64,000 nucleotides of DNA. Source: Flagellimonas alvinocaridis. GTDB taxonomy: Bacteria; Bacteroidota; Bacteroidia; Flavobacteriales; Flavobacteriaceae. Position 1 is the stretch's first letter. Each line of letters begins with the position of its first letter. The stretch spans positions 528,263-592,262 of the forward strand of contig NZ_SNTZ01000001.1 of NCBI RefSeq assembly GCF_004916895.1. Direction: 5' to 3'. The position numbers were made by a program, and so were the translations under genes. Positions 25,220 through 34,738 of this stretch are shown here, in pieces. The notes under the pieces are model-generated. The model saw nothing but the letters and a program-made list of their open reading frames with translations, was not told the DNA's origin and made no database searches.

Positions 25220-26802
25220 AAAAGCCTACGTCTAATGGTTGTTTTTAGGGTTTTATCAAAATCAACAGTAATCATCCGAGCTTCCTCAAGTCTATTGAAT
25301 CCTGATGCAATTTTGCAGGGATGTAAGGCAATACCAATATTAGTTCCTTCAAAATGTATTTCTACACCATCATCGGGAAACTCAATACAGTTTCCTTTTG
25401 GATTGATGTTATTTACATTTGGGTGCAAATGAAAATAGGCCGTTGCATCCTCTTTCTGATTAGAGATATTGTCATTGATGATAAGTGCATCGTCATCAAA
25501 TTTAAATTCTCTTTGGTGAATTGAGGGAGCATACCCATCATGAGAAGCCGTTACACTTATGTCGCTTACTTCCAAAGAAATGATTCGCGCTCTTTTTGCT
25601 ACTCGAAAACCTCCCCATACCTGCGTTTGTTCCTTGTGTCCTAGCTTAACCGTATTATGTGCAGCGGTCTCCCGCTCCTTTTGTCTTATTTGATTTTTCT
25701 CATAGGTAGAGGTTCCTGTATCCACAATGAAAGGGTTTTGGTCCAGATACATCTCAAAACTTAGGGTATCTGAGTGTGCATGCCCTGGTTGATAATCGGG
25801 GCCAACATTGCCAACATCCATTACAACTTCAAAACCATTTTTGTGGAATTTCCTATATCCCGAAGCTCCCATGCATGAAGTATTCCACTTAAGGCCCATG
25901 TAGGTTGCATACTCCATTATCTCCTTGGTGTTTGGAGCAATCCCGTGAGCCGCATCATTAACCATTGGAATTTCTCCATTATCGTATGTGATATTATCTA
26001 ACCATGACAACATTTTTACGGCCCTTTCTTTTAAAAAGGGAAGTAATCCATCTTCTTTCCATGAGTTGTTTTGGGCCAAGTTTATACAATCCAACAACCG
26101 ATGCAATAAAATCTGATGGTACATTGGCGACAGCTCAAAATGGGCACCATCATCTAAAACCTGCTCCTTTAATTCTGTTTCAAGAATCTTTTTGGATTCT
26201 CTGTAAAATTGCTCAGACTTAAAATAATAGGCTCCAAAAAATAAGGACAATCCGTTTTCCAAGAGGTGGTTCCCAAGCAGGTGGTATTCCAGATTGTGGT
26301 GCAGCCTCTGATAATGCTTGTAAAGGGTTTGGTTTATGGCATGGTCCTTTATCTGGTTTCTTGAAAGAAACTTTATCCAGTTTATTCCTCTCAACGAAAT
26401 TGGATAGGGTTCCAGACCATCTTGCAGTTGGCTTTCGGCCCCCATGTAATCTTGAATTAAATCAAGCCCTTTTTTGGTTGCAATGTTTTTTTGGTTGAGA
26501 AAATCAAAATAATTTAGGTTATAGGTCCACAGTTTTCCAAAGCCATTGTAGTTCCAATCTATTTTGTTTGTGAAATCATGCTGTAAATTGAGAAACTCAA
26601 ACTTTTGAGCTTCATGGAATGCGTTTTGAAAATAAATTTCCTTCCCATTCCATACCAAGCCGTTCACTTCCTTATTAGGGCTTTTATAGGCTTTCTTGGA
26701 AAAGAATCTATTCCTAACAAAGTAAAACAGCCTGTAATAGATTTGTTTACCCTTTAAAAACTTAAGTGTGTGGAATAAAGTCGTTATTCTATGGTAATCC
26801 AT
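25216..26802 (-). CDS. Heparinase II/III-family protein, first copy
   Basis: 528 residues. An alpha/alpha-toroid N-terminal half (LLGNHLLENGLSLFFGAYYF, YPISLRGINWIKFL) is followed by a beta-sandwich with the conserved GHAHSDTLSFEMYL and AAHNTVKLG motifs of the heparinase II/III family, whose members lyse uronate-containing polysaccharides. No signal peptide is visible, which is odd for a lyase of an exported polymer. Such genes are common inside Bacteroidota polysaccharide loci. It overlaps the upstream bi-domain oxidoreductase gene by 19 bases and the GT4 gene by 4. A degradative, editing or epimerase-like role all remain possible. Confidence 0.85.
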   Translation of the reverse strand: MDYHRITTLFHTLKFLKGKQIYYRLFYFVRNRFFSKKAYKSPNKEVNGLVWNGKEIYFQNAFHEAQKFEFLNLQHDFTNKIDWNYNGFGKLWTYNLNYFDFLNQKNIATKKGLDLIQDYMGAESQLQDGLEPYPISLRGINWIKFLSRNQIKDHAINQTLYKHYQRLHHNLEYHLLGNHLLENGLSLFFGAYYFKSEQFYRESKKILETELKEQVLDDGAHFELSPMYHQILLHRLLDCINLAQNNSWKEDGLLPFLKERAVKMLSWLDNITYDNGEIPMVNDAAHGIAPNTKEIMEYATYMGLKWNTSCMGASGYRKFHKNGFEVVMDVGNVGPDYQPGHAHSDTLSFEMYLDQNPFIVDTGTSTYEKNQIRQKERETAAHNTVKLGHKEQTQVWGGFRVAKRARIISLEVSDISVTASHDGYAPSIHQREFKFDDDALIINDNISNQKEDATAYFHLHPNVNNINPKGNCIEFPDDGVEIHFEGTNIGIALHPCKIASGFNRLEEARMITVDFDKTLKTTIRRRLL

Positions 26803-28901
26803 TTACCTTGTTTAAGGGATTCAATGGCGGCAAAAGAGGCCTTAGTGGTGTTCATTAAACTTTCAAAGGGTATAATTGGTTTTCCTCCGTTTCGTTGTTG
26901 ATCCAACAGGGCCTTAAACTGGTTAAAATGTCCTTTGTCCTGCCCTGAAGACATATTACCCCCTTTAAAACCATATGTCTTTAACTTTCTCCAATTGTCC
27001 ATGACCAACGTGCGTTCTTGGGAATAAACCTCTACACGTTCCTTTGAATAGGATTTGCTGCCATTGGAAAAATAATTGATGACTGCGTTAGTGCCATTCT
27101 CGTATTTAAGTAAAATACTAGCATTATCAGTGTTCTCCTCTGGGTTTTCCCCCATGGCGTTCATACAAACTGCAACCACCTTGCTATCTGCCAGATAGCT
27201 ACACAAGTCTATAAAATGACATCCTTCTCCAATAATTCTTCCTCCACCAACTTCCATATCGTGCACCCAGACCTCTGGTGGAATATATCCAGCATTCATG
27301 GTGGCCACAATATTTATGGGTGTTTGTGCTTTGCCAAGTAGGGTTTTCATTTTTTGGGCCAATGGGGCAAACCTTCTGTTAAACCCAACTGAAATACAGG
27401 AATTGCTTTCTCCATACGCCTTTTCAATATTGGAAAGTTCCCCATGAGTCAATGCCAATGGTTTTTCCACAAAGACACTTTTGTTGGCTTGTATAGCTTC
27501 CAATACCATTGTGGCATGCATATTATGTTGCGTTGTTACAAAAACAAGGTCCACATCATTATCTTGCAAAATCTCTTTGTAATCTGATGTTGAGTTGGAT
27601 ATTCCATGCTTTTTGGCCTGTATAGTTCCGGACAGCCCACCTGAGCTTGCAATATATTTTATATCTGCCTTGAGTTTTGAAAGGTTAGGAAGAATTGTGG
27701 AACTGGTAAAATTTCCGGCGCCGATAATTCCAATGACACCCTTTTTTCCTTTATAATCCTTTTCAACAATTTGTACGGTCTTGGACTGTTCCTTGGTGTT
27801 GTCATATTTCAAAATCGATGCAATTGACCTCGAATTGGCCATGTCGCCATATATCTTTTCATAGTCTTCCAACAAAAGGCTTTCCGTGATTAACGGTTTA
27901 ACGTCTAGAGTACCTTTTGATATCGCATTCAAAATCGCTTCAAAGTTGCGTTTTTCTGTCCATCTAACATATCCAATGGGGTAATCGTTCCCCTTTTGCT
28001 CATACTCATCATCATACCTGCCAGGGCCATAGGAGCATGATACTTGGAAGGTGATTTCCTTTTCATAAAAGTCCGCCCTGCTGATATCCAATCCTATTAC
28101 CCCCACCAATACGATTCGGCCTCTTTTTCGGCACATGTTGGCAGATTGAGAGATAATTTCATTGCTCTTGTTGGACGCTGTGATTATGACTCCATCTACA
28201 CCTATTCCGTTTGTGAAGGATTCTACAAATTTGACTTGATCGGTTCCTTCAGCTGGATTTATTGCCGTAATCCCTTTTTCTTTTGCTATTCTAACCTTTT
28301 CAGGGTCAAAGTCAAAGCCTATCACATTACAACCGTTGGCCAATAACAATTCTGCAGTTACAAGACCAATCAATCCCAATCCAACCACGACAATGGTTTC
28401 CCCAAAAGTGGGGTTTAATAATCTAACTCCCTGCAGTCCTATAGATCCTATCACTGTGAAAGTTGCCTCATCATCGCTGACATTGTCTGGAATCTTGGCC
28501 ACAAGGTTTTTGGGCACACAAACATATTCTGCATGATTTCCATTGGAGGCCACGCGATCCCCAACCGAAAATTCACTTACGCCTTTACCAACTGCAACCA
28601 CTTCTCCCACATTGCAATATCCAAGCGGTAAAGGTTGATTAAGTTTATTGAGAACAGCACTAACAGTTGGCTTTAAACCATCTGTTTTAACTTTATCCAA
28701 AACCATTTTAACCTTATCTGGCTGTTGCTTTGCTTTTTGGATGAAATTGGCTTTGCCAAACTCAACCAACATTCGTTCAGTCCCTAAAGACACCAAGCTA
28801 CGAGTTGTTTTAATTAATACACTCCCTGCCTTAACACGTGGTACAGGAACTTCTTCCAATAGGGTATCGCCGTTTTTAAGGTCTTGAATGATTTGTTTCA
28901 T
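26784..28901 (-). CDS. Bi-domain oxidoreductase (MDR dehydrogenase fused to Gfo/Idh/MocA), first copy
   Basis: 705 residues. About residues 1-360 form a medium-chain alcohol-dehydrogenase-like domain (GDRVASNGNHAEYVCVP, VVVGLGLIGLVTAELLLANG). Residues 375-705 form a Gfo/Idh/MocA oxidoreductase (GVIGIIGAGNFTSSTILPNL, SVFVEKPLALTHGE, GEGCHFIDLCSYLA). The usual catalytic Cys of GxCGTD reads SLGTE, so canonical zinc catalysis is doubtful. Fusions like this occur in surface polysaccharide loci beside heparinase-like genes, and the substrate is presumably a nucleotide or lipid-linked sugar. It overlaps the heparinase gene by 19 bases. A paralogue of equal length lies at 38207. Confidence 0.88.
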   Translation of the reverse strand: MKQIIQDLKNGDTLLEEVPVPRVKAGSVLIKTTRSLVSLGTERMLVEFGKANFIQKAKQQPDKVKMVLDKVKTDGLKPTVSAVLNKLNQPLPLGYCNVGEVVAVGKGVSEFSVGDRVASNGNHAEYVCVPKNLVAKIPDNVSDDEATFTVIGSIGLQGVRLLNPTFGETIVVVGLGLIGLVTAELLLANGCNVIGFDFDPEKVRIAKEKGITAINPAEGTDQVKFVESFTNGIGVDGVIITASNKSNEIISQSANMCRKRGRIVLVGVIGLDISRADFYEKEITFQVSCSYGPGRYDDEYEQKGNDYPIGYVRWTEKRNFEAILNAISKGTLDVKPLITESLLLEDYEKIYGDMANSRSIASILKYDNTKEQSKTVQIVEKDYKGKKGVIGIIGAGNFTSSTILPNLSKLKADIKYIASSGGLSGTIQAKKHGISNSTSDYKEILQDNDVDLVFVTTQHNMHATMVLEAIQANKSVFVEKPLALTHGELSNIEKAYGESNSCISVGFNRRFAPLAQKMKTLLGKAQTPINIVATMNAGYIPPEVWVHDMEVGGGRIIGEGCHFIDLCSYLADSKVVAVCMNAMGENPEENTDNASILLKYENGTNAVINYFSNGSKSYSKERVEVYSQERTLVMDNWRKLKTYGFKGGNMSSGQDKGHFNQFKALLDQQRNGGKPIIPFESLMNTTKASFAAIESLKQGKWITIE

Positions 28902-28993
28902 TATTGTGGATTAAGTTAAATTCTTGCGCAAAAGTAGTATAATGCCCCTTGTTTAGAAAAACATATTGTTATTGTGATCTCCTTATTTAGCCT

Positions 28994-30355
28994 TTACTGT
29001 TTTAAATGTGTTCGCAACCTAATTTTAAACCCTTTTTGCAAAAAGAGCCAGGTAAGCACAAAAAATGCAAATCCATATCCCAACAAAGCTCTTGGCAAAC
29101 TTGCTTGAGATAAATAGTAGGCAAATACAAAACAAAAAACAATGAATACCAGATTAACACTATTCTTGGCCAACATATCCAAAAACACATCCAAGGCTGC
29201 CAAAAACAATCCCAAAAACAGGTTTCCAAAAACAACACCGACATACCCAAAGGCCCCATAAAAATCCATAACACTGTTTATAGCCAAAGAACCCTCCTTC
29301 TTGGTTGCTGAAAAATAGCTGAATAGCACTTGGGTGTCCGGAAAGTGAGGAAAGCCAAAAATCTTGCTAAATACACCAATGTTGGTAAGGCCATAGTATC
29401 CCTCAACTGCTGGAAAATAATGAATGTAACAAAATGCTGGCACCGAAAGTCTGCCAAACACTCTTGTCAGCACAATTTCGGACAACTTGAGGATTGCCTC
29501 AAAAATATTTTCGAACTTATAGGTTGTTGCCGAGTAATAAAGCACCAATAAGAGTATAAAAAGTAATCCTAGATAAATAAAATATCTGCGTTTTTTTGAC
29601 TTTTTGGACCTTACTTTTTTTACTTTTTTTGGAAAAAGGTTTTGCCTAAAGAGAAACCCCGTAATGAACAAAGAAAGCATAAAAATCATCAAAGGCCTTT
29701 TTTGGAAAAGTGATAATATCAGAAAAAAAGATACCGCAAACAAAAACAAAAACAACAGCTTGTTCAGGAGCTTTTTTCTTTTCAATGAAATGTAAAATGA
29801 GGCAATGGTTATAAAAGGCAGAACATTGTAGATTAGAATAGTATACAGGTAGTTGGAGGTGATTGCCCTTCTTGATTCCAAAATGGCATCGGGCTGTCTA
29901 CCAAAAAGGCCTTGTAGTATCCCAATCAACAATACATCCCGTTTTAGGAAAAGATAAACCATTATGAACATTAAAACCCCAAGGGTCAACACATAAAAAT
30001 TTACCCTGCTAAGATTGTCTTTTATTTCGCCCTCTATCCTAAAATGATTTATACACTTTACCCTTTTGTATATAAGTGCAATTGTAAAAACATAGGCATA
30101 TAAAACGGATAATATCCCAACGGTTGCTACCGTTTGGGTCTTAACAATGTCCACATTGGTTATTAAGTTTAATTTGAACGAACTGAACGCTTCTAGAAAA
30201 TAGGGCTTGAAAAATGGAAAGGCCATAATCCCCACCATGGAAAACAGCATCGTTGCTATAAAAAACACCCCAAACACATTCCATTTGAAAATTAACTTTC
30301 CAAACAGAACCAAATGTAGCAGTAATATGGCCAACAATATGTAGGTAACAGCCAT
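28994..30355 (-). CDS. Oligosaccharide repeat-unit polymerase (Wzy-like)
   Basis: 453 residues with about ten to twelve membrane helices and a periplasmic loop in the middle of the second half (VEGYYGLTNIGVFSKIFGFP, INSVMDFYGAFGYVGVVFGN). The conserved xNSVMDFYGxFGYxG segment is typical of O-antigen/oligosaccharide repeat-unit polymerases, which join flipped repeat units in the periplasm. Sequence is poorly conserved in this class, so identity rests on topology, loop motif and location. It abuts the WaaL-like gene without a gap, so the two are cotranslated. Confidence 0.8.
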   Translation of the reverse strand: MAVTYILLAILLLHLVLFGKLIFKWNVFGVFFIATMLFSMVGIMAFPFFKPYFLEAFSSFKLNLITNVDIVKTQTVATVGILSVLYAYVFTIALIYKRVKCINHFRIEGEIKDNLSRVNFYVLTLGVLMFIMVYLFLKRDVLLIGILQGLFGRQPDAILESRRAITSNYLYTILIYNVLPFITIASFYISLKRKKLLNKLLFLFLFAVSFFLILSLFQKRPLMIFMLSLFITGFLFRQNLFPKKVKKVRSKKSKKRRYFIYLGLLFILLLVLYYSATTYKFENIFEAILKLSEIVLTRVFGRLSVPAFCYIHYFPAVEGYYGLTNIGVFSKIFGFPHFPDTQVLFSYFSATKKEGSLAINSVMDFYGAFGYVGVVFGNLFLGLFLAALDVFLDMLAKNSVNLVFIVFCFVFAYYLSQASLPRALLGYGFAFFVLTWLFLQKGFKIRLRTHLKQ

Positions 30356-31579
30356 TTAATCTTTTTTGGCGTTCAGGTATAAAAGGTAATTAAAGCAAGC
30401 ATAAAAGGTAATTCCCCATTGTCGACTAAATATGTTCTCAGTCACACAACAACCCATAATAATCAAGGTAAAACAAAAATAAATATAATTGCCCGTTCTA
30501 ATGGCATGAAACAATGCGGTAGCTAAAACAACCAAAAACAAGAGCAGGCCTATAAGGCCAAAACGCAATGTATAATCTAAATATTGGCTATGGACATTGC
30601 TTTTGGATGTAACCCCTCTTACCTTATATTCCGCATGCAATTTGTCTTGGACATCACCGGTACCAACCCCAAGAACTAAATCTTCCTTGATGATTGGGAT
30701 TGCTGAACTCCACAATTTTATTCGGGTCTCACGATTTGCCATTTTCCCTTGGCCAAGCTCTTCAAACCTTTCCTTTATTCGCTCTACAGGAAGTTTTAGA
30801 TAGGATTGAGACAAAATTCCCAAAGCAAGTATCATTATTAGTGAGAATAAAAGGAGCTTTATCTTTTTCTGTTTAAACAAAATAAAGCCCAAAGACCCCA
30901 ATACCAAAATGGTATTCAAAACGATAGCTGTTTTTGCTATCATTTGGAGCAAAAACAAAGATTGAATACAAATCACTCCCAATAAAGCAAGAAGCTTCCA
31001 AGTACTTTGAACTCGGCGCAAAGCATCCAGATATAGGATGTTGGCAAACAAAATGTACATTCCAAAATAGGCGTTGTGCATTTCGATCAAGCTTGTTAGG
31101 TTGGCTCCCGTATAACGATAGGATAAAAATAAATCCAAGGACAGTGGAAATGTATCGCTCTTATAAAAAAAACGGTATAGCGCATCGATTTCCAAAAGCA
31201 AGACAAGGGCAAAAACGCTCAAGCAGTATACTTTGAAAAGAAGTTTTATGTTTTTAACCCGATATGTAGCATAAAATAATGGGAACAAAAGGAAGCTGAT
31301 TTGCCTTCCGATCATATCAAAACCTCTGGCAATGTTCTCCGTGTAGGACAGGCCCAAAAGGCTCATCACAAATACGGCCATTAGAATCCAAAAATACCTT
31401 GTGGTTTCAAAATTTAGATTCCTCTTCCAGGTCATTAAGGTGATTTGAGCCATAAACAACCCTACGATCAAAATCGGATTGATTTTTTCAAGCGCAAATG
31501 TGGCCGCTACACCAAGAAGCAACAAAAAAACTACATCTACGTGGTTTAAAGCGGCTTTGACCCTTTCCAAGTTCTTCAT
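30356..31579 (-). CDS. O-antigen ligase-family membrane protein (WaaL-like)
   Basis: 407 residues with about eleven helices and the O-antigen ligase/polymerase-family loop (EDLVLGVGTGDVQDKLHAEY, SNVHSQYLDYTLRFGLIGLL), where the HSQYL His is characteristic. Ligases move undecaprenyl-linked polymer onto lipid A-core. The same family also includes polymerases. With a separate Wzy-like protein next door, ligase is the better reading here, and the sequence alone does not settle it. It abuts both neighbours. Confidence 0.82.
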   Translation of the reverse strand: MKNLERVKAALNHVDVVFLLLLGVAATFALEKINPILIVGLFMAQITLMTWKRNLNFETTRYFWILMAVFVMSLLGLSYTENIARGFDMIGRQISFLLFPLFYATYRVKNIKLLFKVYCLSVFALVLLLEIDALYRFFYKSDTFPLSLDLFLSYRYTGANLTSLIEMHNAYFGMYILFANILYLDALRRVQSTWKLLALLGVICIQSLFLLQMIAKTAIVLNTILVLGSLGFILFKQKKIKLLLFSLIMILALGILSQSYLKLPVERIKERFEELGQGKMANRETRIKLWSSAIPIIKEDLVLGVGTGDVQDKLHAEYKVRGVTSKSNVHSQYLDYTLRFGLIGLLLFLVVLATALFHAIRTGNYIYFCFTLIIMGCCVTENIFSRQWGITFYACFNYLLYLNAKKD

Positions 31580-32695
31580 CTATTCCATTAAAAAGGACTC
31601 CAGTTTAATATAATCAGTATCTCCTAAATACAGGTTTTTATCCAATGTTGTAAAATGCGCTTTCATTGCGTCCTTGTTTTTCATTAAGAATGCCACTCCT
31701 TCTTCAATCCCTCCATCAACCTTGTAATCAATATCAGTGCCCACACCATATTCCTTAACTTTTTCTGCAAGATAAGTGTCTTTGCTGCACAACAAAGGAA
31801 CGCCATAGTACATACATTCATAAAGTTTATTAGGAAGCGCCAATCTGTTGTTCAGTGACACTTGATCAACATCGTAAATCAAATATATGATATCAATGGA
31901 TGCATATATTCTTTGAGTATCGGTAAATGCATTGTACGGCCCAAAATAGGTTATGTTATCATACCTATCGGCATAGTCCTTGACCAAATCCTGATATTCT
32001 CCTTTACCATAAATATGGATTTCAACAGTTGGATTGTCCTTATAGGTTTCAAAAAGCTTGATATATTCGTCCTTTCTAAGCAGCAACCCTACAATACCGA
32101 TGATGGTCTTTTGGGAATCTTGTTTTTTTAACTCCCCAAAAGTTTTGATCTCCTTGGACAACAGTTTATTTTCTAAAACAAAAACATCCTTATTGAAGAA
32201 TTTTTTAAAGTGATACGAGAAATACTTCTCTGATGTGACAATAAGCTTGTCTATGTATTTTTTATACAACATCCTTTCCAGGGTTCGCAATGTTTTGGCC
32301 CCAAGACCATTTCCAAAAACAAATTCCCGCAGGTCGGATATTTCAATGGCAACTGTTGCCGTTCTTCTTCCAAAAAACCTAATTGTTGAAAACAAATACA
32401 GCAGCAATACATCTAGATTGTTCACCAAAACTACATTGTATTCATTGGTCTTTATGAGTTTTTTTATGTGCCCAATCGTTTTTATGTAGGTCCAAATCCT
32501 TTTTACAGGTTTAGATGCGTTGGGGATTTTTCCAAAGTTGGTTTGAATTACACGTTCATCAATGGAATCATCTAAATTGGCCAAAGTACTCCTTTGAAAA
32601 TAGGCCAGCGAGACGGTATTGTTCTTTGCCAAAAAATTAATTTGTTTTACAAATCTTGGATTGGGCTGATGGGAGATAAAAAAGAGAATGTTCAC
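31580..32695 (-). CDS. Glycosyltransferase (GT4-like, GT-B fold)
   Basis: 371 residues. The N-terminal domain begins MNILFFISHQPNPRFVKQIN. The C-terminal half carries IIGIVGLLLRKDEYIKLFET, EIHIYGKGEYQDLVKDYA and an EX7E-type segment LPNKLYECMYYGVPLLCSKD, the donor-binding signature of GT4-like enzymes. It starts at GTG 32695, abuts the WaaL-like gene, and lies 131 bases after asnB. Together with the GT4 at 24026 it is one of only two recognisable cytoplasmic transferases besides the WecA-like initiator. Donor unknown. Confidence 0.85.
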   Translation of the reverse strand: MNILFFISHQPNPRFVKQINFLAKNNTVSLAYFQRSTLANLDDSIDERVIQTNFGKIPNASKPVKRIWTYIKTIGHIKKLIKTNEYNVVLVNNLDVLLLYLFSTIRFFGRRTATVAIEISDLREFVFGNGLGAKTLRTLERMLYKKYIDKLIVTSEKYFSYHFKKFFNKDVFVLENKLLSKEIKTFGELKKQDSQKTIIGIVGLLLRKDEYIKLFETYKDNPTVEIHIYGKGEYQDLVKDYADRYDNITYFGPYNAFTDTQRIYASIDIIYLIYDVDQVSLNNRLALPNKLYECMYYGVPLLCSKDTYLAEKVKEYGVGTDIDYKVDGGIEEGVAFLMKNKDAMKAHFTTLDKNLYLGDTDYIKLESFLME

Positions 32696-32826
32696 TTCTA
32701 TCGGTTTTCTTTACTGCGCTCGAAGATACTTTATTTTAAGGTTCCAGACTGTTTCTATATTGATTGAAAAAGAATGGAGGAATCTAGCTTTTCATATTTA
32801 TACCATATCTTATTTGACCTATATCT

Positions 32827-34656
32827 TTATTTTTGAAGTCCCAATAGCCATCTATTTAATGAATAGATTATCCATAATCGATACCCCAAATAAGGGTCTG
32901 TCTTTTGTTTGCACAACTCATCTAGATATGAAGATTTTATGTATTTTTTAACCGGAGCATATTCTACAGTTACTATTTCTTCTTTGAACATTTTGGGCAA
33001 CGATTCCGTCAAAAACGGGTGCAACAACATCCCAAACCCCACTTTTTTTCCATTGGTGACGTAATCTGGCAGATATTCTCGGGCAATGTCCTTGATTATA
33101 GACTTTGGTCCATTATGCATCTTCAAATCAAATGGTAGACCGGCACAGTATTCAATCAGTTCATAATCCATGTATGGTGAACGAGCCTCCACACTTGCCG
33201 CCATGGTAGGATAATCCACCCTTGCCAGAATAAGTTCTGGCAATCTAAGTTTATATTCAACATTCAACACTTTTCGTAAAAAATCATCCCCCTTGACCTC
33301 TTTCATCAAACTGTGAAGTATGGCATATGAACTATGGGATTTACCTTTCCAAAACTTTCGCTTTTCGTACTCTGTAAAACCATGAACTTGTCTTCTGGAA
33401 ACCACTTCTCCTTTATAAAAGAAATCGAATCTTTTTTTGGTGGGCACATATTTTAATAGACCTCTTAAAAATCCTGGAACTTTTTTTAGAAATCGAAACT
33501 CCTTAAGCATTTGGGAATATACAGGATATCCCCCCAACTCATCTCCTCCTTCTCCTACCAATAAAATTTTAGAGCCCATTGAACGGGCTTTCTTTGAAAT
33601 GTAATATAATAATACAGAATTAGGGTCTCCAAAAGGTTGATCCTTTTGAATATCGCAAAGTGTCAAAAGCTCTGATTCGAACTTTTTCTGGTTAATGTCC
33701 ATTTGTGTGTATGGAACCTTTAACTCTTTGGAAAACCGTCTGGCATTTTCTGATTCGTTGAAATCATGTCTGGTTTCATATTCCAGGTTGATCGCATTGA
33801 TGTTCGGATTATCCTTGGCGCTGAACAGTAGGTTCATGGAACTATCCACTCCTCCACTTAAAGCCACCGCAATGGGAACATCAGAAACATTCCTATATTT
33901 CATGGACCGAATCAGTTTCTCCTTGATGTTTTCCGTGGCTTCATCATAGGAGTCCTCGATATTGGTGTTGATGGCATTTGCCACATCCCAATATTTTGTC
34001 TTTTCCATCCCTTCTTTGGAGTATGTAAGATAGGTTCCAGCTTCCAACTTGGAGATATTGGCAAAAAAAGTGTTTGGCGCATTTACCGTCAAAAAGGACA
34101 AATAATGATAAATAGCCTCTTCATTTACGGAACTATCTACTTGTCCAGACTCTAAAATAGCCTTAATCTCAGAAGAAAATAATAGCTTTTCCCCAACATT
34201 TGTATAATACATGGGTTTTTTGCCCAAACGATCCCTTACCAAATAGATAGTTTCTTTCTTTATGTCATAAAGGGCAAAGGCAAACATCCCCTTAAACTTT
34301 TTCAAGGCTTTTTCCAATCCCCATTCCTTATAGGAATTAATGATCACCTCCGTGTCAGAATGGTTCGTTCGGAAATTTTGTGAATGAATGAGTTCCTCCT
34401 TTATTTCGGCGTGATTATATATTTCTCCATTAAAACAGATTACAATTTCACCGTCTGTAGAACTCATTGGCTGATTGGCTTCGTCGGACAAATCAATTAT
34501 TGAAAGTCGATTATGACCAAGAATCACCGATTTATCCTTCCAAATACCCTGATAGTCAGGTCCTCTATGTATAATCGCATTTCGCATAGCGATCAACGAA
34601 ACTTCGTCGGATTGTTCTAACTTATGTTGGGATATTATCCCAGATATACCACACAT
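32827..34656 (-). CDS. asnB: Asparagine synthase (glutamine-hydrolysing) family amidotransferase
   Basis: 609 residues. The N-terminal class II glutaminase domain starts MCGISGII with catalytic Cys2. The synthetase domain has the PPi-loop ALSGGVDSSMN near residue 267 and LLVGEGGDELGGYPVY. True AsnB makes asparagine, but family members inside polysaccharide loci are believed to amidate sugar carboxylates (uronamide formation). With wecB/wecC making ManNAcA here, that role is plausible but unproven. It has its own 82-base leader after the flippase gene and 131 bases before the next glycosyltransferase. Confidence 0.9.
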   Translation of the reverse strand: MCGISGIISQHKLEQSDEVSLIAMRNAIIHRGPDYQGIWKDKSVILGHNRLSIIDLSDEANQPMSSTDGEIVICFNGEIYNHAEIKEELIHSQNFRTNHSDTEVIINSYKEWGLEKALKKFKGMFAFALYDIKKETIYLVRDRLGKKPMYYTNVGEKLLFSSEIKAILESGQVDSSVNEEAIYHYLSFLTVNAPNTFFANISKLEAGTYLTYSKEGMEKTKYWDVANAINTNIEDSYDEATENIKEKLIRSMKYRNVSDVPIAVALSGGVDSSMNLLFSAKDNPNINAINLEYETRHDFNESENARRFSKELKVPYTQMDINQKKFESELLTLCDIQKDQPFGDPNSVLLYYISKKARSMGSKILLVGEGGDELGGYPVYSQMLKEFRFLKKVPGFLRGLLKYVPTKKRFDFFYKGEVVSRRQVHGFTEYEKRKFWKGKSHSSYAILHSLMKEVKGDDFLRKVLNVEYKLRLPELILARVDYPTMAASVEARSPYMDYELIEYCAGLPFDLKMHNGPKSIIKDIAREYLPDYVTNGKKVGFGMLLHPFLTESLPKMFKEEIVTVEYAPVKKYIKSSYLDELCKQKTDPYLGYRLWIIYSLNRWLLGLQK

Positions 34657-34738
34657 ATATGATTTATTATAAGAATATCAATATTAAAACTGCCCCAGAG
34701 TCTATTCTAAACGTTTAAATCAACATTCTATATTACGA

